DNA of 27,390 nucleotides from JBCCCJ01 sp039029315 (GCA_039029315.1 JBCCGK010000134.1:1-27390); one strand, 5' to 3'. Shown: positions 15,652 to 24,600, counted from the stretch's first letter. The notes: generated by a model not told the origin, from the letters alone. Program-made: numbers and translations.

Positions 15652-15931
15652 AATGTGTGGTGTGGCAGTTCACCAAACAAGAACGTGATTATCAGCCAAA
15701 ATCCTCTTTTCTTATTTGGATTCCAACCGAAAAAATGATTCTTTTCTGTATCCCTGATCTGAAATCTGCTTGAAAGTGATCTCATGAAATTGCTGAGGTC
15801 CTCTTTCTGTGCTGACAGTCTCTTCTGTTCATCCTGAGAAGCGGTGATTCTATGGACGCAGCCCAAGCAAAGATTCTTACAGGCTGAGGTCGAGCCGCCT
15901 CATGAATCAAATACCCTAATTAATAGAACGA
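15652..15931. promoter_or_regulatory. Divergent promoter region between lyase and P450 genes
   Basis: The two genes diverge from this 280-bp gap, so it must hold both promoters. No convincing TTG/TAnnTTTG pair was found for either. A small imperfect stem GAGG/CCTC lies about 30-50 bp before the P450 start. A minus-strand frame at 15636-15866 overlaps the lyase start and is not considered a gene. Confidence 0.4.
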
Positions 15932-17281
15932 ATGTCTAAGAAAGCTCCCTTGTACACAGGCAACAGTTGGCTTGGAGCCGTATCAGAGGTGCAGGATACA
16001 CCTCTGGAGCTATATCCCCGAATCCATCAACAATTGGGACCGGTAGTTCGTGTCAAGCTCATTCCTTTCATGGAAATGATTTCGGTGGCAAGTCCAGAAG
16101 CGATGGAGCATGTCCTTCGAAAACACCAAAACAACTATCCCAAGCCATCGGTCTTCACCCGGGCACTCTCGCCCTTGACAGGCAGAGGCTTGATCACCAA
16201 TGAAACCCACAACTGGGCCACCCAACGCAAACTTATGGGACCTAGCTTCCATCATCGGCAGATTGCCAGAATGGTTCATATCATGGCAGAAGATACCATG
16301 AGTATGGCAGAGATCTGGCGAAAGCAAGATGGACAGATTCGGGATGTGCTGGAAGATATGATGTTTTTGACCCTGAATATTGTGAGTCGAGCCTTGTTCT
16401 CTACAGATGTTATGTCTGGTGCAGGGACAATTTCTGTTGCTGTCAGGGATGCCTTTGCCTATGCTGGATATCGATTGAAGACACCTTTTTCATTGGGGGA
16501 ACTTCTGACAGGCAGAAGAAAAAGAGCCTTCAAACAGGCGAAACGATTGCTCGATGACACCATTGCAGACATGATTGGGCAAAGACTGGAAAGTGGAGAA
16601 GTCGGAGAGGATATGTTGGGCCTGCTCCTGGCTGCCAGGGACGAAGAGACTGGCAAGGGCATGGATACCCTTCAATTAAGAGATGAGTTGATGACATTGA
16701 TGATTGCTGGGCATGAAACAACAGCTGCAGCCCTTTCCTGGTCTTTTTACTTATTGGCCAAACATCCTGAAACGTGGAAAAAATTGCAGGCTGCTGCGGA
16801 TGGATTCACCCTTCCTGACATCTCTGACACAATTCGTTTTGACATACCCGATTATGCCAAATGGGTGTTTGAGGAGAGCATGCGGCTTTACCCACCTGCA
16901 TGGGGCGTGCCACGAGAATCTCTTGAGGTAGATGAAATCCACGGCTTTCACATTCCCAAAAAGACTGTCATCAATTGTTCGTTATATGCAATGTTTCGAG
17001 ATCCACAGATATGGGAAGAGCCAGAAGCCTTCAAGCCAGAACGCTTTGCCGATTCCCAGGTAGCAGAACGGCCCCGATACGCATCCATTCCCTTTGGTTT
17101 AGGCAAACGACAATGCATCGGAATGAATATGGCCCTGGTAGAAGGTCCCTTGATTCTGACATTGCTTGCACAGCAGGTTCAATTGCACCTGCCAGAAGGA
17201 ACAGAGAAGGTGTCTGTTGACGCGACTTTTGCCTTGCGCCCCCAGGATTCCCTTGAGATGCGTATCGAAAAACGGAAGTAG
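15932..17281 (+). CDS. Cytochrome P450
   Basis: The 449-residue haem monooxygenase is soluble, with no N-terminal anchor. The oxygen-activating I-helix motif AGHETT is at 259-264, the K-helix ExxR is Glu315-Ser-Met-Arg318, the PERF motif is at about 369-372, and the haem-binding loop FGLGKRQCIG carries the thiolate ligand Cys395. The sequence style resembles CYP4/CYP102-like fatty-acid or alkane hydroxylases more than the short class I camphor type, but the substrate is unknown. No ferredoxin or reductase gene is adjacent, so electrons must come from partners elsewhere. The ATG at 15932 gives a full-length protein. tgt follows 50 bp downstream on the same strand. Confidence 0.93.
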   Translation: MSKKAPLYTGNSWLGAVSEVQDTPLELYPRIHQQLGPVVRVKLIPFMEMISVASPEAMEHVLRKHQNNYPKPSVFTRALSPLTGRGLITNETHNWATQRKLMGPSFHHRQIARMVHIMAEDTMSMAEIWRKQDGQIRDVLEDMMFLTLNIVSRALFSTDVMSGAGTISVAVRDAFAYAGYRLKTPFSLGELLTGRRKRAFKQAKRLLDDTIADMIGQRLESGEVGEDMLGLLLAARDEETGKGMDTLQLRDELMTLMIAGHETTAAALSWSFYLLAKHPETWKKLQAAADGFTLPDISDTIRFDIPDYAKWVFEESMRLYPPAWGVPRESLEVDEIHGFHIPKKTVINCSLYAMFRDPQIWEEPEAFKPERFADSQVAERPRYASIPFGLGKRQCIGMNMALVEGPLILTLLAQQVQLHLPEGTEKVSVDATFALRPQDSLEMRIEKRK

Positions 17282-17331
17282 CTATGCTGGATTTTTGATA
17301 ATGGAGGTGATTCTCCTACTTTTGTGCCGCA

Positions 17332-18462
17332 ATGAAATTTAGCCTTCTACAAACCGATGCCCAAAGCAGTGCACGAGCCGGACTGATTGAGACGGATCAT
17401 GGTCAGATCCAGACGCCTATTTTTATGCCTGTAGGGACAGTCGGAAGTGTCAAGGCTGTGACTCAGAAACAGTTGATGGCAGATATTCAGGCCCAGATCA
17501 TTTTAGGGAATACCTATCATTTGTTTTTGCGTCCGGGAACGGATGTGCTTGAAGAAGCTGGTGGCCATCATCGATTTATGCATTGGGATCGTCCAATGTT
17601 GACAGACAGTGGTGGATATCAGGTTTATAGCCTCGCAGCCAATCGCAAGATTACGGAAGAAGGGGTGACCTTCGCCAATCATATCAATGGCTCGAAACAT
17701 CTGTTCACCCCGGAATTTGTGGTCGATATCCAACGACGGATCGGTGCTGACATCATGATGGTGTTGGATGAATGCCCTCCTTATCCCAGTGAGAGAATAT
17801 ATGCGGAAGCCTCTATGCATATGACCCACAGATGGGCGGTTCGTTGCAAAGAACATCATCACCAGCAAGATCCTTTGTATGGACACAGTCAAGCTTTGTT
17901 TCCTATTATTCAGGGCAGTACGTATCAGGATTTACGGATTCAGTCGACCGAATTCATTGCCGAGCTGGATTTGCCGGGTTGCGCAATAGGAGGATTGTCT
18001 GTCGGAGAACCGCATGACATCATGTATGAGCTGACAGAGCTTTCCTGTAACATTCTTCCGCAACACAAACCTCGTTACCTCATGGGCGTAGGGACACCTG
18101 TCAATTTGCTTGAATGTATCGCTTTAGGAGTGGATATGTTTGATTGTGTCCTGCCTACCCGGAACGCCAGACACGGACTGATCTACACCCGACAAGGCAT
18201 CCGCAATCTCAAAAACCAGAAATACGAGCGAGATTTTAGCCCGCTAGACCCAGAGAGTGATTTGGAAATGGATCAGTATTATTCCAAGGCATACCTCCGC
18301 CACCTCTTCAAGGCACAGGAATATCTGGCCTTGACCATCGCCAGTGTGCACAATCTTCACTTCTTTTTGTGGTTGGTTGGTGAAGCCAGAAAGCACATCA
18401 TTGATGGAAGCTTCTCAAGCTGGAAAGCAGGTATGGTGAGAAAGCTGGGAGAACGTTTGTGA
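17332..18462 (+). CDS. tgt: tRNA-guanine(34) transglycosylase (queuine tRNA-ribosyltransferase)
   Basis: The 376-residue enzyme exchanges guanine-34 for the queuosine precursor preQ1 in tRNAs with GUN anticodons. The motifs are clear: PIFMPVGTVGSVKAVT, Asp92 in TDSGGYQVYS, GGLSVGEP, and nucleophile Asp271 in VDMFDCVLPTRNARHG. The zinc site is unusual: in most bacteria three cysteines (CxCxxC) precede YSRAYLRHL, but here the segment is PESDLEMDQYYSKAYLRHL with none, while the HNL histidine (His340) remains. I recall the same loss in other Bacteroidota, so the enzyme is probably functional without that zinc. It lies 50 bp after the P450 gene and converges on the permease gene. Confidence 0.95.
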   Translation: MKFSLLQTDAQSSARAGLIETDHGQIQTPIFMPVGTVGSVKAVTQKQLMADIQAQIILGNTYHLFLRPGTDVLEEAGGHHRFMHWDRPMLTDSGGYQVYSLAANRKITEEGVTFANHINGSKHLFTPEFVVDIQRRIGADIMMVLDECPPYPSERIYAEASMHMTHRWAVRCKEHHHQQDPLYGHSQALFPIIQGSTYQDLRIQSTEFIAELDLPGCAIGGLSVGEPHDIMYELTELSCNILPQHKPRYLMGVGTPVNLLECIALGVDMFDCVLPTRNARHGLIYTRQGIRNLKNQKYERDFSPLDPESDLEMDQYYSKAYLRHLFKAQEYLALTIASVHNLHFFLWLVGEARKHIIDGSFSSWKAGMVRKLGERL

Positions 18463-18499
18463 TTCCCCCAGTCCCTCCCTCTCGATTCCACCCATTGCC

Positions 18500-20824
18500 T
18501 CAGGTTTTCAACAATCCGCGCGCACTTTTTCTGATTTTCTGCTTACTTCTCCAGATGATCAAGCCTAGCTGGAGCAGGATCAATCCGCCAGCACTTAGTA
18601 GCAGCATGATCCCGTCTATTTTTGGAGGGAAGCCCAATTTTAGTACCATTTCCCCAAACAACTGACACAAATAGACTGTGGCCAGCCAGGACATGCCAAA
18701 ACCAATGACAAGCGAAATCCCATTCAGAATCAGAAATTCATCAAGAAATAGCCGCGCGATTTGGGAGGTGCTGCTTCCGATGGCTTTGAGGATGCCAATC
18801 TCCCGGGCCCTTTCCTCTATGGTCAAACTCAAAAAGATCATGATGCCCATCAAGCCCAGAATCAGTGTCATGGCTCCAAGGAGTTGGATGGTCACAAAAC
18901 TGACTTTCAAATGATCTTCCAGAAGGGCCAATCGTCTTTCCACATCAAATATATCGGCAACTACGATTCCTTGTTGATTGAGGATAGCCTCGATCTGTTC
19001 ACTGGCAGCATCCAGAGAAGCGTCAGCTGTCAAGGAGATGACCAACTCATCATATCGCTCCAAGGGAGAATTGGAAAATCGATAAAGGCCAGGCAGGACC
19101 CCCATTTCCTTAATGACCCCGGCATATTGATAGCTTCGCTCCCTTCCATTCGTATCAGTCAAGAGGAGGGGATCACCGATGTCCATGCGCGCAAAATCAT
19201 CCATTAAGCCCTGATTGATATAGACACAGCTATCACATTCTGGAATTGCTTGACCGTGAACGAATAGCGATGGGTGGATGCTATAAGCAGGAGGGAATAT
19301 TTTGAGGGAGCGACTTTCTCCATATCCCTTTTCCGTTAGGTGGAAGGACACTTTTTCTGTTGTGAGATAAGCGAGAGATGCCACTTCTGGCACAGAAGTC
19401 AGAATCGACAAATCCTTCTGTTGATATTCGGCCAAATAGATGAGTAAATCGTGATCGATTTGCTCAAAGTACAAAGAAAGATCTTGCTTGATCGAATATC
19501 TCAGATTGCTTCCTAATATAAAGATCCCGAACCCAACAGAAATCATGCCCATGAGCAATATGGTGGTTTGAGGTCGTCGAAACAGATGGTTGAACAAGTA
19601 CTTGAAACGACTTGTGGTAGGCAAATAGGTCGTCCATTTGTTCAATAATGCGTTAGGGGTAAAAAATGCCTGACTCATGGCAGCTCGCACATTGATGCCT
19701 GAGGCGATAAAAATGGGATGCAGGCTGACGAGAAATGGAATGACTGCTGCCAACAGAGCAATCCAGATATGAGGACCAATTGGCAACAGCTCTTGTACAA
19801 CTTCGAAGTTTTGGATAAAAGCAATAAAGCCGCTGAACCCTTTGGCTGTGGCATAGCCTGCCGGAAGTCCAAGCACAAGCCCCAAGCCAATCATACAGCC
19901 AATAACGATACAATAGCTAAGAAAAATGACCCTGGTAGAGGCGCCAAGGGCTTTCATAATGCCAATATCAATCATTTGTGGATACAGCCAGGCCAACAAA
20001 ATAAGTGTCAGCAGTACAATCCCCAAAATGGCCAAAATTCCTCCTAATGATTGTTGCAGCAAGGAGACCCCATCCACAATGTTTTGGTGGGGATGTTCTC
20101 CCGGAGGTGGGATGGTCAAAGATCTCAGTCTTCCGCCTGAAGTCTCGACTGTCTGCCTTAATTCCCTCCCGAGCTCCTCAAGTTCCTGCCGATTCATATC
20201 CGGATTGGCAGTCCCGATCAAATAGCGCTGGACATGGGTGGGTAAATAGGGCTGTATGTGGTCGATGGTGGTGAATCCGTAGACCATATGTTCCATGCGA
20301 GCAGGGGGGAGACGTGCATCATGCACATACCCAATGACAGCGTCTGTCAAATCTCCCTTTCCCGGAACCTGCCAATCGATGTGTTGAACATTTTCTTTCA
20401 GGAACCAGGCTGCATTTTTTTCAATATAAAAACCGGACTCCTGCTTTGGGAGTTGTGTAAGTATCCGAAAGTGATTCAAGCGAATGTGTTCAAAATCCTT
20501 CACAGCAAAGATGGCAAATGGCATCCAGGAACCATCTTCTTCTCTGATTCGTCCAGTAAGGACTTCGCGGCGTTCTATCTGAGCGACCCCCTGATGCTGA
20601 AGCAATGTCTCTCTGAGTTCGTCCTCCTCTCCCTCAATGGTCAAGATCAAATCCGCAGGATGACTCGCCAGAAAGTTCTGTTCAAAATCTCTTTTGGTCA
20701 GCAGATACCCATACATGACACTGCTCACTCCCCAGACTGCCAGAATGGAAGCCATTAAGCTCAGGATAAGCTTTCCCTTATCCAGCCAAAGATCTGACAA
20801 TAGTTTTTGGATAATTGGTTTCAT
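18500..20824 (-). CDS. ABC transporter permease with two FtsX domains (MacB/LolCE-like)
   Basis: The 774-residue inner-membrane protein has the duplicated FtsX plan. TM1 is at about 19-41, with a periplasmic domain to about 255. The first FtsX domain spans about 258-385 and carries the coupling-helix motif IGIMKALGAS (287-296). A single helix is at about 420-438, a second periplasmic domain reaches about 640, and the second FtsX domain spans about 645-765 with IGILKAIGSS (677-686). Its ATPase partner is encoded immediately upstream (20993-21655). The complex probably exports or extracts a substrate from the inner membrane; lipoprotein, peptide or lipid cannot be distinguished. The whole gap to the ATPase gene is a 167-bp foldback element, which should form a hairpin in the shared mRNA. 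Confidence 0.9.
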   Translation of the reverse strand: MKPIIQKLLSDLWLDKGKLILSLMASILAVWGVSSVMYGYLLTKRDFEQNFLASHPADLILTIEGEEDELRETLLQHQGVAQIERREVLTGRIREEDGSWMPFAIFAVKDFEHIRLNHFRILTQLPKQESGFYIEKNAAWFLKENVQHIDWQVPGKGDLTDAVIGYVHDARLPPARMEHMVYGFTTIDHIQPYLPTHVQRYLIGTANPDMNRQELEELGRELRQTVETSGGRLRSLTIPPPGEHPHQNIVDGVSLLQQSLGGILAILGIVLLTLILLAWLYPQMIDIGIMKALGASTRVIFLSYCIVIGCMIGLGLVLGLPAGYATAKGFSGFIAFIQNFEVVQELLPIGPHIWIALLAAVIPFLVSLHPIFIASGINVRAAMSQAFFTPNALLNKWTTYLPTTSRFKYLFNHLFRRPQTTILLMGMISVGFGIFILGSNLRYSIKQDLSLYFEQIDHDLLIYLAEYQQKDLSILTSVPEVASLAYLTTEKVSFHLTEKGYGESRSLKIFPPAYSIHPSLFVHGQAIPECDSCVYINQGLMDDFARMDIGDPLLLTDTNGRERSYQYAGVIKEMGVLPGLYRFSNSPLERYDELVISLTADASLDAASEQIEAILNQQGIVVADIFDVERRLALLEDHLKVSFVTIQLLGAMTLILGLMGIMIFLSLTIEERAREIGILKAIGSSTSQIARLFLDEFLILNGISLVIGFGMSWLATVYLCQLFGEMVLKLGFPPKIDGIMLLLSAGGLILLQLGLIIWRSKQKIRKSARGLLKT

Positions 20825-20828
20825 ATGC

Positions 20829-20995
20829 TAAGAGACTGTTTAGGAATCTGTGCTGAGAATTTTTAGGGTGTATTTTTTTCTCAGACAAGGCTCTTTTTTG
20901 TTCTCATAGTGGTGCTATGGGAACAAAAAAAGCCGCCGGATGAGGAAAAAAGACGCATACAAAAAATAAGTGATAGATGTTCAAACAGTCTCTTA
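20829..20995. repeat. 167-bp foldback (palindromic, MITE/RIP-like) element, copy 2
   Basis: The ends are TAAGAGACTGTTTA at 20829-20842 and TCAAACAGTCTCTTA at 20981-20995. The interior closes on a long stem: GGCTCTTTTTTGTTCTCATAG pairs almost fully with CTATGGGAACAAAAAAAGCC around a TGGTG loop, and flanking blocks pair outward to the termini. The length equals copy 1 (178-344) exactly. The element fills the gap between the ATPase and permease genes, and its last three bases are the ATPase stop codon read on the minus strand. The bases just outside the GAGACTGTTT repeat are TAA on the left and TTA on the right, both TNA but not identical. Confidence 0.8.
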
Positions 20996-21655
20996 GGCCA
21001 AGTGTCCATCTATAATGTGAACCAATCTGTCAAAACGCTTATTTCGAATGTCTTCGTGGGTGACAATGATGAGTGTTTTTCCCATCTCATTCAGGCCTGA
21101 AAACAAGTGGTCGATCTGTTCGCTGGTTTTGCTATCCAGATTGCCAGTAGGTTCGTCAGCCACAATGATTGCTGGATCGTTGGCCAGTGCTCTGGCGATG
21201 GCAACTCGCTGCTTTTCCCCACCAGATAATTCATTGGGGAACTTCCTGGCTTTGTCTAGCAGGCCTACCTGATCCAGTAGTTGGGCTGCGCGTTCCTGTC
21301 TCTCCTTGAAGGGGATTTTTCCCACCAATTCCATCGCAAATCGGATGTTGTCAAGGGCGGAAAGTGTAGGGAATAATTGATAAAACTGGAACACAATCCC
21401 AATATTTCGTCCTCGCCACAATGCCAGCTCTCCTTCCTTTAAGTCATTGAGGCAGGTATCATGAATGCGAATTTCGCCTTCTTCGGGTCTGTCAATCCCT
21501 GAGATCACATTGAGGAGGGTAGATTTGCCACTGCCGGACTTCCCTGTGACCATGACATGCTCTCCTTGTGGAATTGTCAGGCTAACGGATTTGAGCGCAT
21601 GCACTTCTCCGGCAGAACTTTGATAAATTTTATCAACTTGCTTCAACTCTATCAT
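20993..21655 (-). CDS. ABC transporter ATPase, LolD/MacB type
   Basis: The protein has 220 residues from the ATG at 21655; the frame runs on to 21778 but the extra N-terminus is encoded by a tandem repeat and fits no family. Walker A GKSGSGKST is at 38-46, the ABC signature LSGGEKQRVAIARAL starts at 143, and Walker B IIVADEPTGNLD is at 163-174. The sequence resembles LolD and the ATPase of MacB-type systems, which power FtsX-type permeases from the cytoplasm. The partner permease is the next gene. The stop codon TAA is the terminal base triplet of the foldback element, so the element supplies or preserves the end of this gene. Confidence 0.95.
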   Translation of the reverse strand: MIELKQVDKIYQSSAGEVHALKSVSLTIPQGEHVMVTGKSGSGKSTLLNVISGIDRPEEGEIRIHDTCLNDLKEGELALWRGRNIGIVFQFYQLFPTLSALDNIRFAMELVGKIPFKERQERAAQLLDQVGLLDKARKFPNELSGGEKQRVAIARALANDPAIIVADEPTGNLDSKTSEQIDHLFSGLNEMGKTLIIVTHEDIRNKRFDRLVHIIDGHLA

Positions 21656-21700
21656 ACAATTTGATTTTATACAAAGGAAAGAGATAATCCAGAAGAAGGG

Positions 21701-21742
21701 TTTGCAGATCTTGCGATTGGTTTTGCAAATCTTGCGGTTGAG
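21701..21742. repeat. Two-copy 21-bp tandem repeat upstream of the ABC ATPase gene
   Basis: TTTGCAGATCTTGCGATTGG is followed directly by TTTGCAAATCTTGCGGTTGA (units offset by 21 bp), differing at a few positions. It lies 46-87 bp before the ATPase start codon on the minus strand, a position that could hold a promoter or repressor site. It could equally be a neutral slippage product. Confidence 0.6.
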
Positions 21743-21814
21743 GGGAAATACAAGGCTTGTCTTCTTTCCTGGACGCATACCACAACTTCTCCAGAAGCTT
21801 GCTGATGCGTCCTG

Positions 21815-22534
21815 TTATTCCTCAAAATACCGCAATACCCCCCAATCAAAGGGGGACCAGAAAGCTGTTCTGACACCAGCATGTTTGAGAGAGGAATTGG
21901 CCCAATCGTTACAGGTCCGGAATAAGTGATAGGAACCTTTGGCTTCAAAAAACAGATCTCTATCTGCAGTATATGTACAGCAATTGAGTGCTTGAAGTTT
22001 TCCTTGTTGGTCCTTGGCAAAGGAATTCTGGACGTATTGGACCAATTTTGCATAGGATTCAGTCGAAATCCGAACCGATCGGACAGATTCACTCAGCTTC
22101 AATCTGTAGGAGTAGGCGGTGACGTGCATCACACTTCTGCTGGGAAGGAGGGTAGAGTTGAGCGCAGTCGAAAGAGTCAGATCACTCCACTCAGGGGTGT
22201 TGATATAGAAGTCTCTATCCCCCCATCCGAAGGCCAAATATCCTTGAGGACGCAACGGAAGAGGATTATTTTCGAAAAAATCTAACCAGCTAAATTCAGG
22301 CGATTCTACAGGCAGACAGATGTCTAAATGGACTCCATTGGTAGCGATGAAAATTTCCACGCCATGTGGATCTGTTTTAAAGTCTTGATTTACAGGAATA
22401 AAAGCCAAAAGCACTGCAAACAGAACGTATAACAGGACAGCTCCTAAAAAGAAAATCACGAAACGAAAAAACCAATTGAATGGACGTTTAATATATGACC
22501 ATTTGAAGCCTGATTTTTTATTTTGATGGATCAT
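21815..22534 (-). CDS. DUF2459 / TIGR02117-type protein
   Basis: The protein has 239 residues from the ATG at 22534; the frame extends to 22789 but that part overlaps the REP-like element and has no family match. A membrane helix lies at about residues 20-45 (FFLGAVLLYVLFAVLLAFIP). A conserved domain follows with NGVHLDICLP, AFGWGDRDFYINTPEWSDLT, NCCTYTADRDLFFEAKGSYH and FRTCNDWANSSLKHAGVRTA. These match the family once named for its presence near urease genes. The conserved His, Cys and Asp residues suggest an enzyme, perhaps NlpC/P60-like, facing the periplasm, but no activity is established. No urease genes are present here. Confidence 0.8.
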   Translation of the reverse strand: MIHQNKKSGFKWSYIKRPFNWFFRFVIFFLGAVLLYVLFAVLLAFIPVNQDFKTDPHGVEIFIATNGVHLDICLPVESPEFSWLDFFENNPLPLRPQGYLAFGWGDRDFYINTPEWSDLTLSTALNSTLLPSRSVMHVTAYSYRLKLSESVRSVRISTESYAKLVQYVQNSFAKDQQGKLQALNCCTYTADRDLFFEAKGSYHLFRTCNDWANSSLKHAGVRTAFWSPFDWGVLRYFEE

Positions 22535-22888
22535 AAATAGATTTGCTTCGAAATCAATTCCTTTTGGTTGTTTCAACTCTCTGAAAGAGATATTACTGTC
22601 GCTTTTATTCCCCTGCTCCTTTATTGATTGCCCTTCCTGTCTGTAAATATCAAGGCATAATAAGTAAGGGGACACAATTATTTGTGAGGGATATAGTGGG
22701 CATAGGGGAAAAAAGGGAGAAATCTTACCAATCAAGCCATTATATCCTCTATTTCCCCTATACCCAAAATCAACCCTAATATTGTCCACCCACTTACTCC
22801 TATGAGACCTGTGAATTGTCTAATTTTGCAATTTCTGAATCTAATGAAAAATCTGGAGAAATTATCTCCAATAATGATAGTCAGAAAG
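22535..22888. other. Divergent intergenic region holding a REP-like element
   Basis: This 354-bp gap lies between the divergent DUF2459 and MscS-family genes. Most of it is the REP-like element at 22661-22799. Upstream frames on both strands run into it, but the extra N-termini they would add have no family match. Promoters of both genes should lie here, and no clear consensus was seen. Confidence 0.5.
22661..22799. repeat. REP-like element, copy 1
   Basis: It begins TAAGTAAGGGGACACA, which recurs exactly at 25415, and ends near ACTTACTC, also found at the end of the second copy. Inside, GGGCATAGGGGAAA (22698-22711) pairs with TTTCCCCTATACCC (22752-22765), and GAGGGATATA (22686-22695) with TATATCCTC (22741-22749). 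The two stems interleave, so either alternative hairpins or a pseudoknot would form. GGGGACACA-type borders recall repeats associated with REP-linked tyrosine transposases (RAYTs), from general knowledge. No transposase is in the window. Confidence 0.5.
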
Positions 22889-24529
22889 ATGCAAAAACAA
22901 CATACTATGCTGAACCGGATTCTATTTAAGGTGTTGTTGGTGGCCAATCTGTTGGCTCCAGCAATGATGTATACCCAAAACCGTGGAGATACATTTGAAT
23001 CCGATGCCTATGGAATTGGCAGTCCCCGGGAGACTGTGGCCCGACATCTTTATTACCTCAATGATGGCGCTGATCCAGTGAAATCTGCTCAGGCTTTGTT
23101 TGCAGGGCCTATCAACGAAGAGCATATCAGTCTGGCTGTCAAGCTCAAACAGATCTATGATGCCACCGGTACCTGGGTCAAGCCTGAATTGATTCCAGAT
23201 GATCCTGACTATAGAGATTCTACCCTGGATGCCCATCGATACATCGTTTTGCCCAAGCGCTTTCCAGAATTATATGTTGAGCAGTACGTCGAAGATACAG
23301 ATGACAGCACAACCGCTATCGTGTGGCGATATGCTCACAAGAGTGTGGCTGCAATTGACGACATTCATGCACAGACCATTCCGATTGGGTCTGATTTGCT
23401 GATGCGGCTTACGCCTGGGGTAGGGGCCCGAAAAGTTCTTGGGCTTCAGATTTGGCAATATGTCGGAATCCTCATCATTTTTTTGTTTTCATTTCTGGTG
23501 TATCATGTACTGGATCGGCTGTTCGGCTTCATGATCAGAAAGGTGATTCCACGCTTGTTTCCCAAATCATTTCTGAATAAAGACTTGATTCCCCCCGTAA
23601 CGCATCCCCTGAGTTGGTTATTGGTCTTGCTGATGCTGCGGGAGTGGTTGATTCCTTCTCTATTGCTTCCGATTTCCCTGAGTGCCTGGGTGATGACGAT
23701 ATTGAAGGTCTTGCCATCCTTTTTTGGGGTATTGGTGTTCTACCGATTGGTCGATGTTTTGGCTGATTTATTTGGGAATTTGACCTCAAAAACTGACACC
23801 ACGATGGATGATCAATTGGTTCCCCTGGTCAGTACAGGCATGAAACTATTGATCATTGCTTTTGGAATCATTTTTGTCCTACAAAATCTGGATGTCAATG
23901 TAACGGCCTTGCTGGCAGGTGTGTCGATTGGAGGACTTGCTATTGCGTTGGCAGCTCAGGATACAGTCAAAAACTTTATCGGTTCTTTGTCGATATTCAT
24001 TGATCGTCCATTCACCGTCGGTGATTTCATAGATACGGGTTCGTTTAGTGGCGTGGTAACACAAGTTGGCGTCCGCTCCACAAGATTGCGTGCTTCCGAC
24101 GGGGCGATGGTGTCTGTTCCGAACGGTCGTCTGATGGACATGACGATCACCAATCACGGGATACGGACCTACCGGCGATTTGCCACAACTCTTACTGTCA
24201 GTTATGATACGTCTCCAGCAGCGATGGAATCATTTGTGAATGGTGTCCGGGAGATCGCTGTTAAGCATCCACATAGTACTGATGAATCAGTTTTGGTTCA
24301 GTTTCACGAAATGGCAGACTCTTCTCTGAATATCTTTTTTGCAGTCATTTTCGACACAGTAGGATATGGAGACTGGTTGAAAGCCAGACAGGATGTTCTA
24401 TTGGATATCATCAGGCTGTCTGAAGAATTGGGGGTAACTTTTGCGTTTCCTTCTACCTCTGTCTATGTTGAGAGTCTGCCGCCAACAGCAGAAGCCCCCC
24501 TCGATCCAGTAAATAAAATCACGAAATAA
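22889..24529 (+). CDS. MscS-family mechanosensitive ion channel with periplasmic N-terminal domain
   Basis: The protein has about 546 residues from the ATG at 22889; an ATG at 22907 is equally possible. The signal sequence is LNRILFKVLLVANLLAPAMM, then a soluble domain of about 130 residues, then membrane helices at roughly 188-207, 240-262, 272-290 and 316-334. The pore helix and MscS core begin with TALLAGVSIGGLAIALAAQD and continue through SLSIFIDRPFTVGDFI. The cytoplasmic vestibule domain follows. The protein would gate under membrane tension and release solutes on osmotic downshift. The N-terminal domain is larger than in the minimal MscS and resembles those of long Bacteroidota members. 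The gene is followed closely by the methyltransferase gene. Confidence 0.92.
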   Translation: MQKQHTMLNRILFKVLLVANLLAPAMMYTQNRGDTFESDAYGIGSPRETVARHLYYLNDGADPVKSAQALFAGPINEEHISLAVKLKQIYDATGTWVKPELIPDDPDYRDSTLDAHRYIVLPKRFPELYVEQYVEDTDDSTTAIVWRYAHKSVAAIDDIHAQTIPIGSDLLMRLTPGVGARKVLGLQIWQYVGILIIFLFSFLVYHVLDRLFGFMIRKVIPRLFPKSFLNKDLIPPVTHPLSWLLVLLMLREWLIPSLLLPISLSAWVMTILKVLPSFFGVLVFYRLVDVLADLFGNLTSKTDTTMDDQLVPLVSTGMKLLIIAFGIIFVLQNLDVNVTALLAGVSIGGLAIALAAQDTVKNFIGSLSIFIDRPFTVGDFIDTGSFSGVVTQVGVRSTRLRASDGAMVSVPNGRLMDMTITNHGIRTYRRFATTLTVSYDTSPAAMESFVNGVREIAVKHPHSTDESVLVQFHEMADSSLNIFFAVIFDTVGYGDWLKARQDVLLDIIRLSEELGVTFAFPSTSVYVESLPPTAEAPLDPVNKITK

Positions 24530-24600
24530 TTCATATCAAATCACTCACTCACTATCAAACGAAACACCAATCGCTTAGAAGCGTGAAAGACGAAAGAGAA

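Noticed and set aside
15636..15866. Minus-strand frame upstream of the DapA-family gene
   Set aside because: It overlaps the lyase start in another frame, has no family match and sits in the divergent promoter gap.
18459..18665. 68-codon frame overlapping the end of tgt
   Set aside because: It uses a TTG start and runs antisense into the permease coding region, whose translation there is clearly a membrane domain.
22140..22175. GAGCGCAGTCGAA-type motif resembling a common dispersed repeat
   Set aside because: It lies inside the DUF2459 coding sequence, where it encodes ordinary residues in frame, and only one copy was seen, so chance is sufficient.
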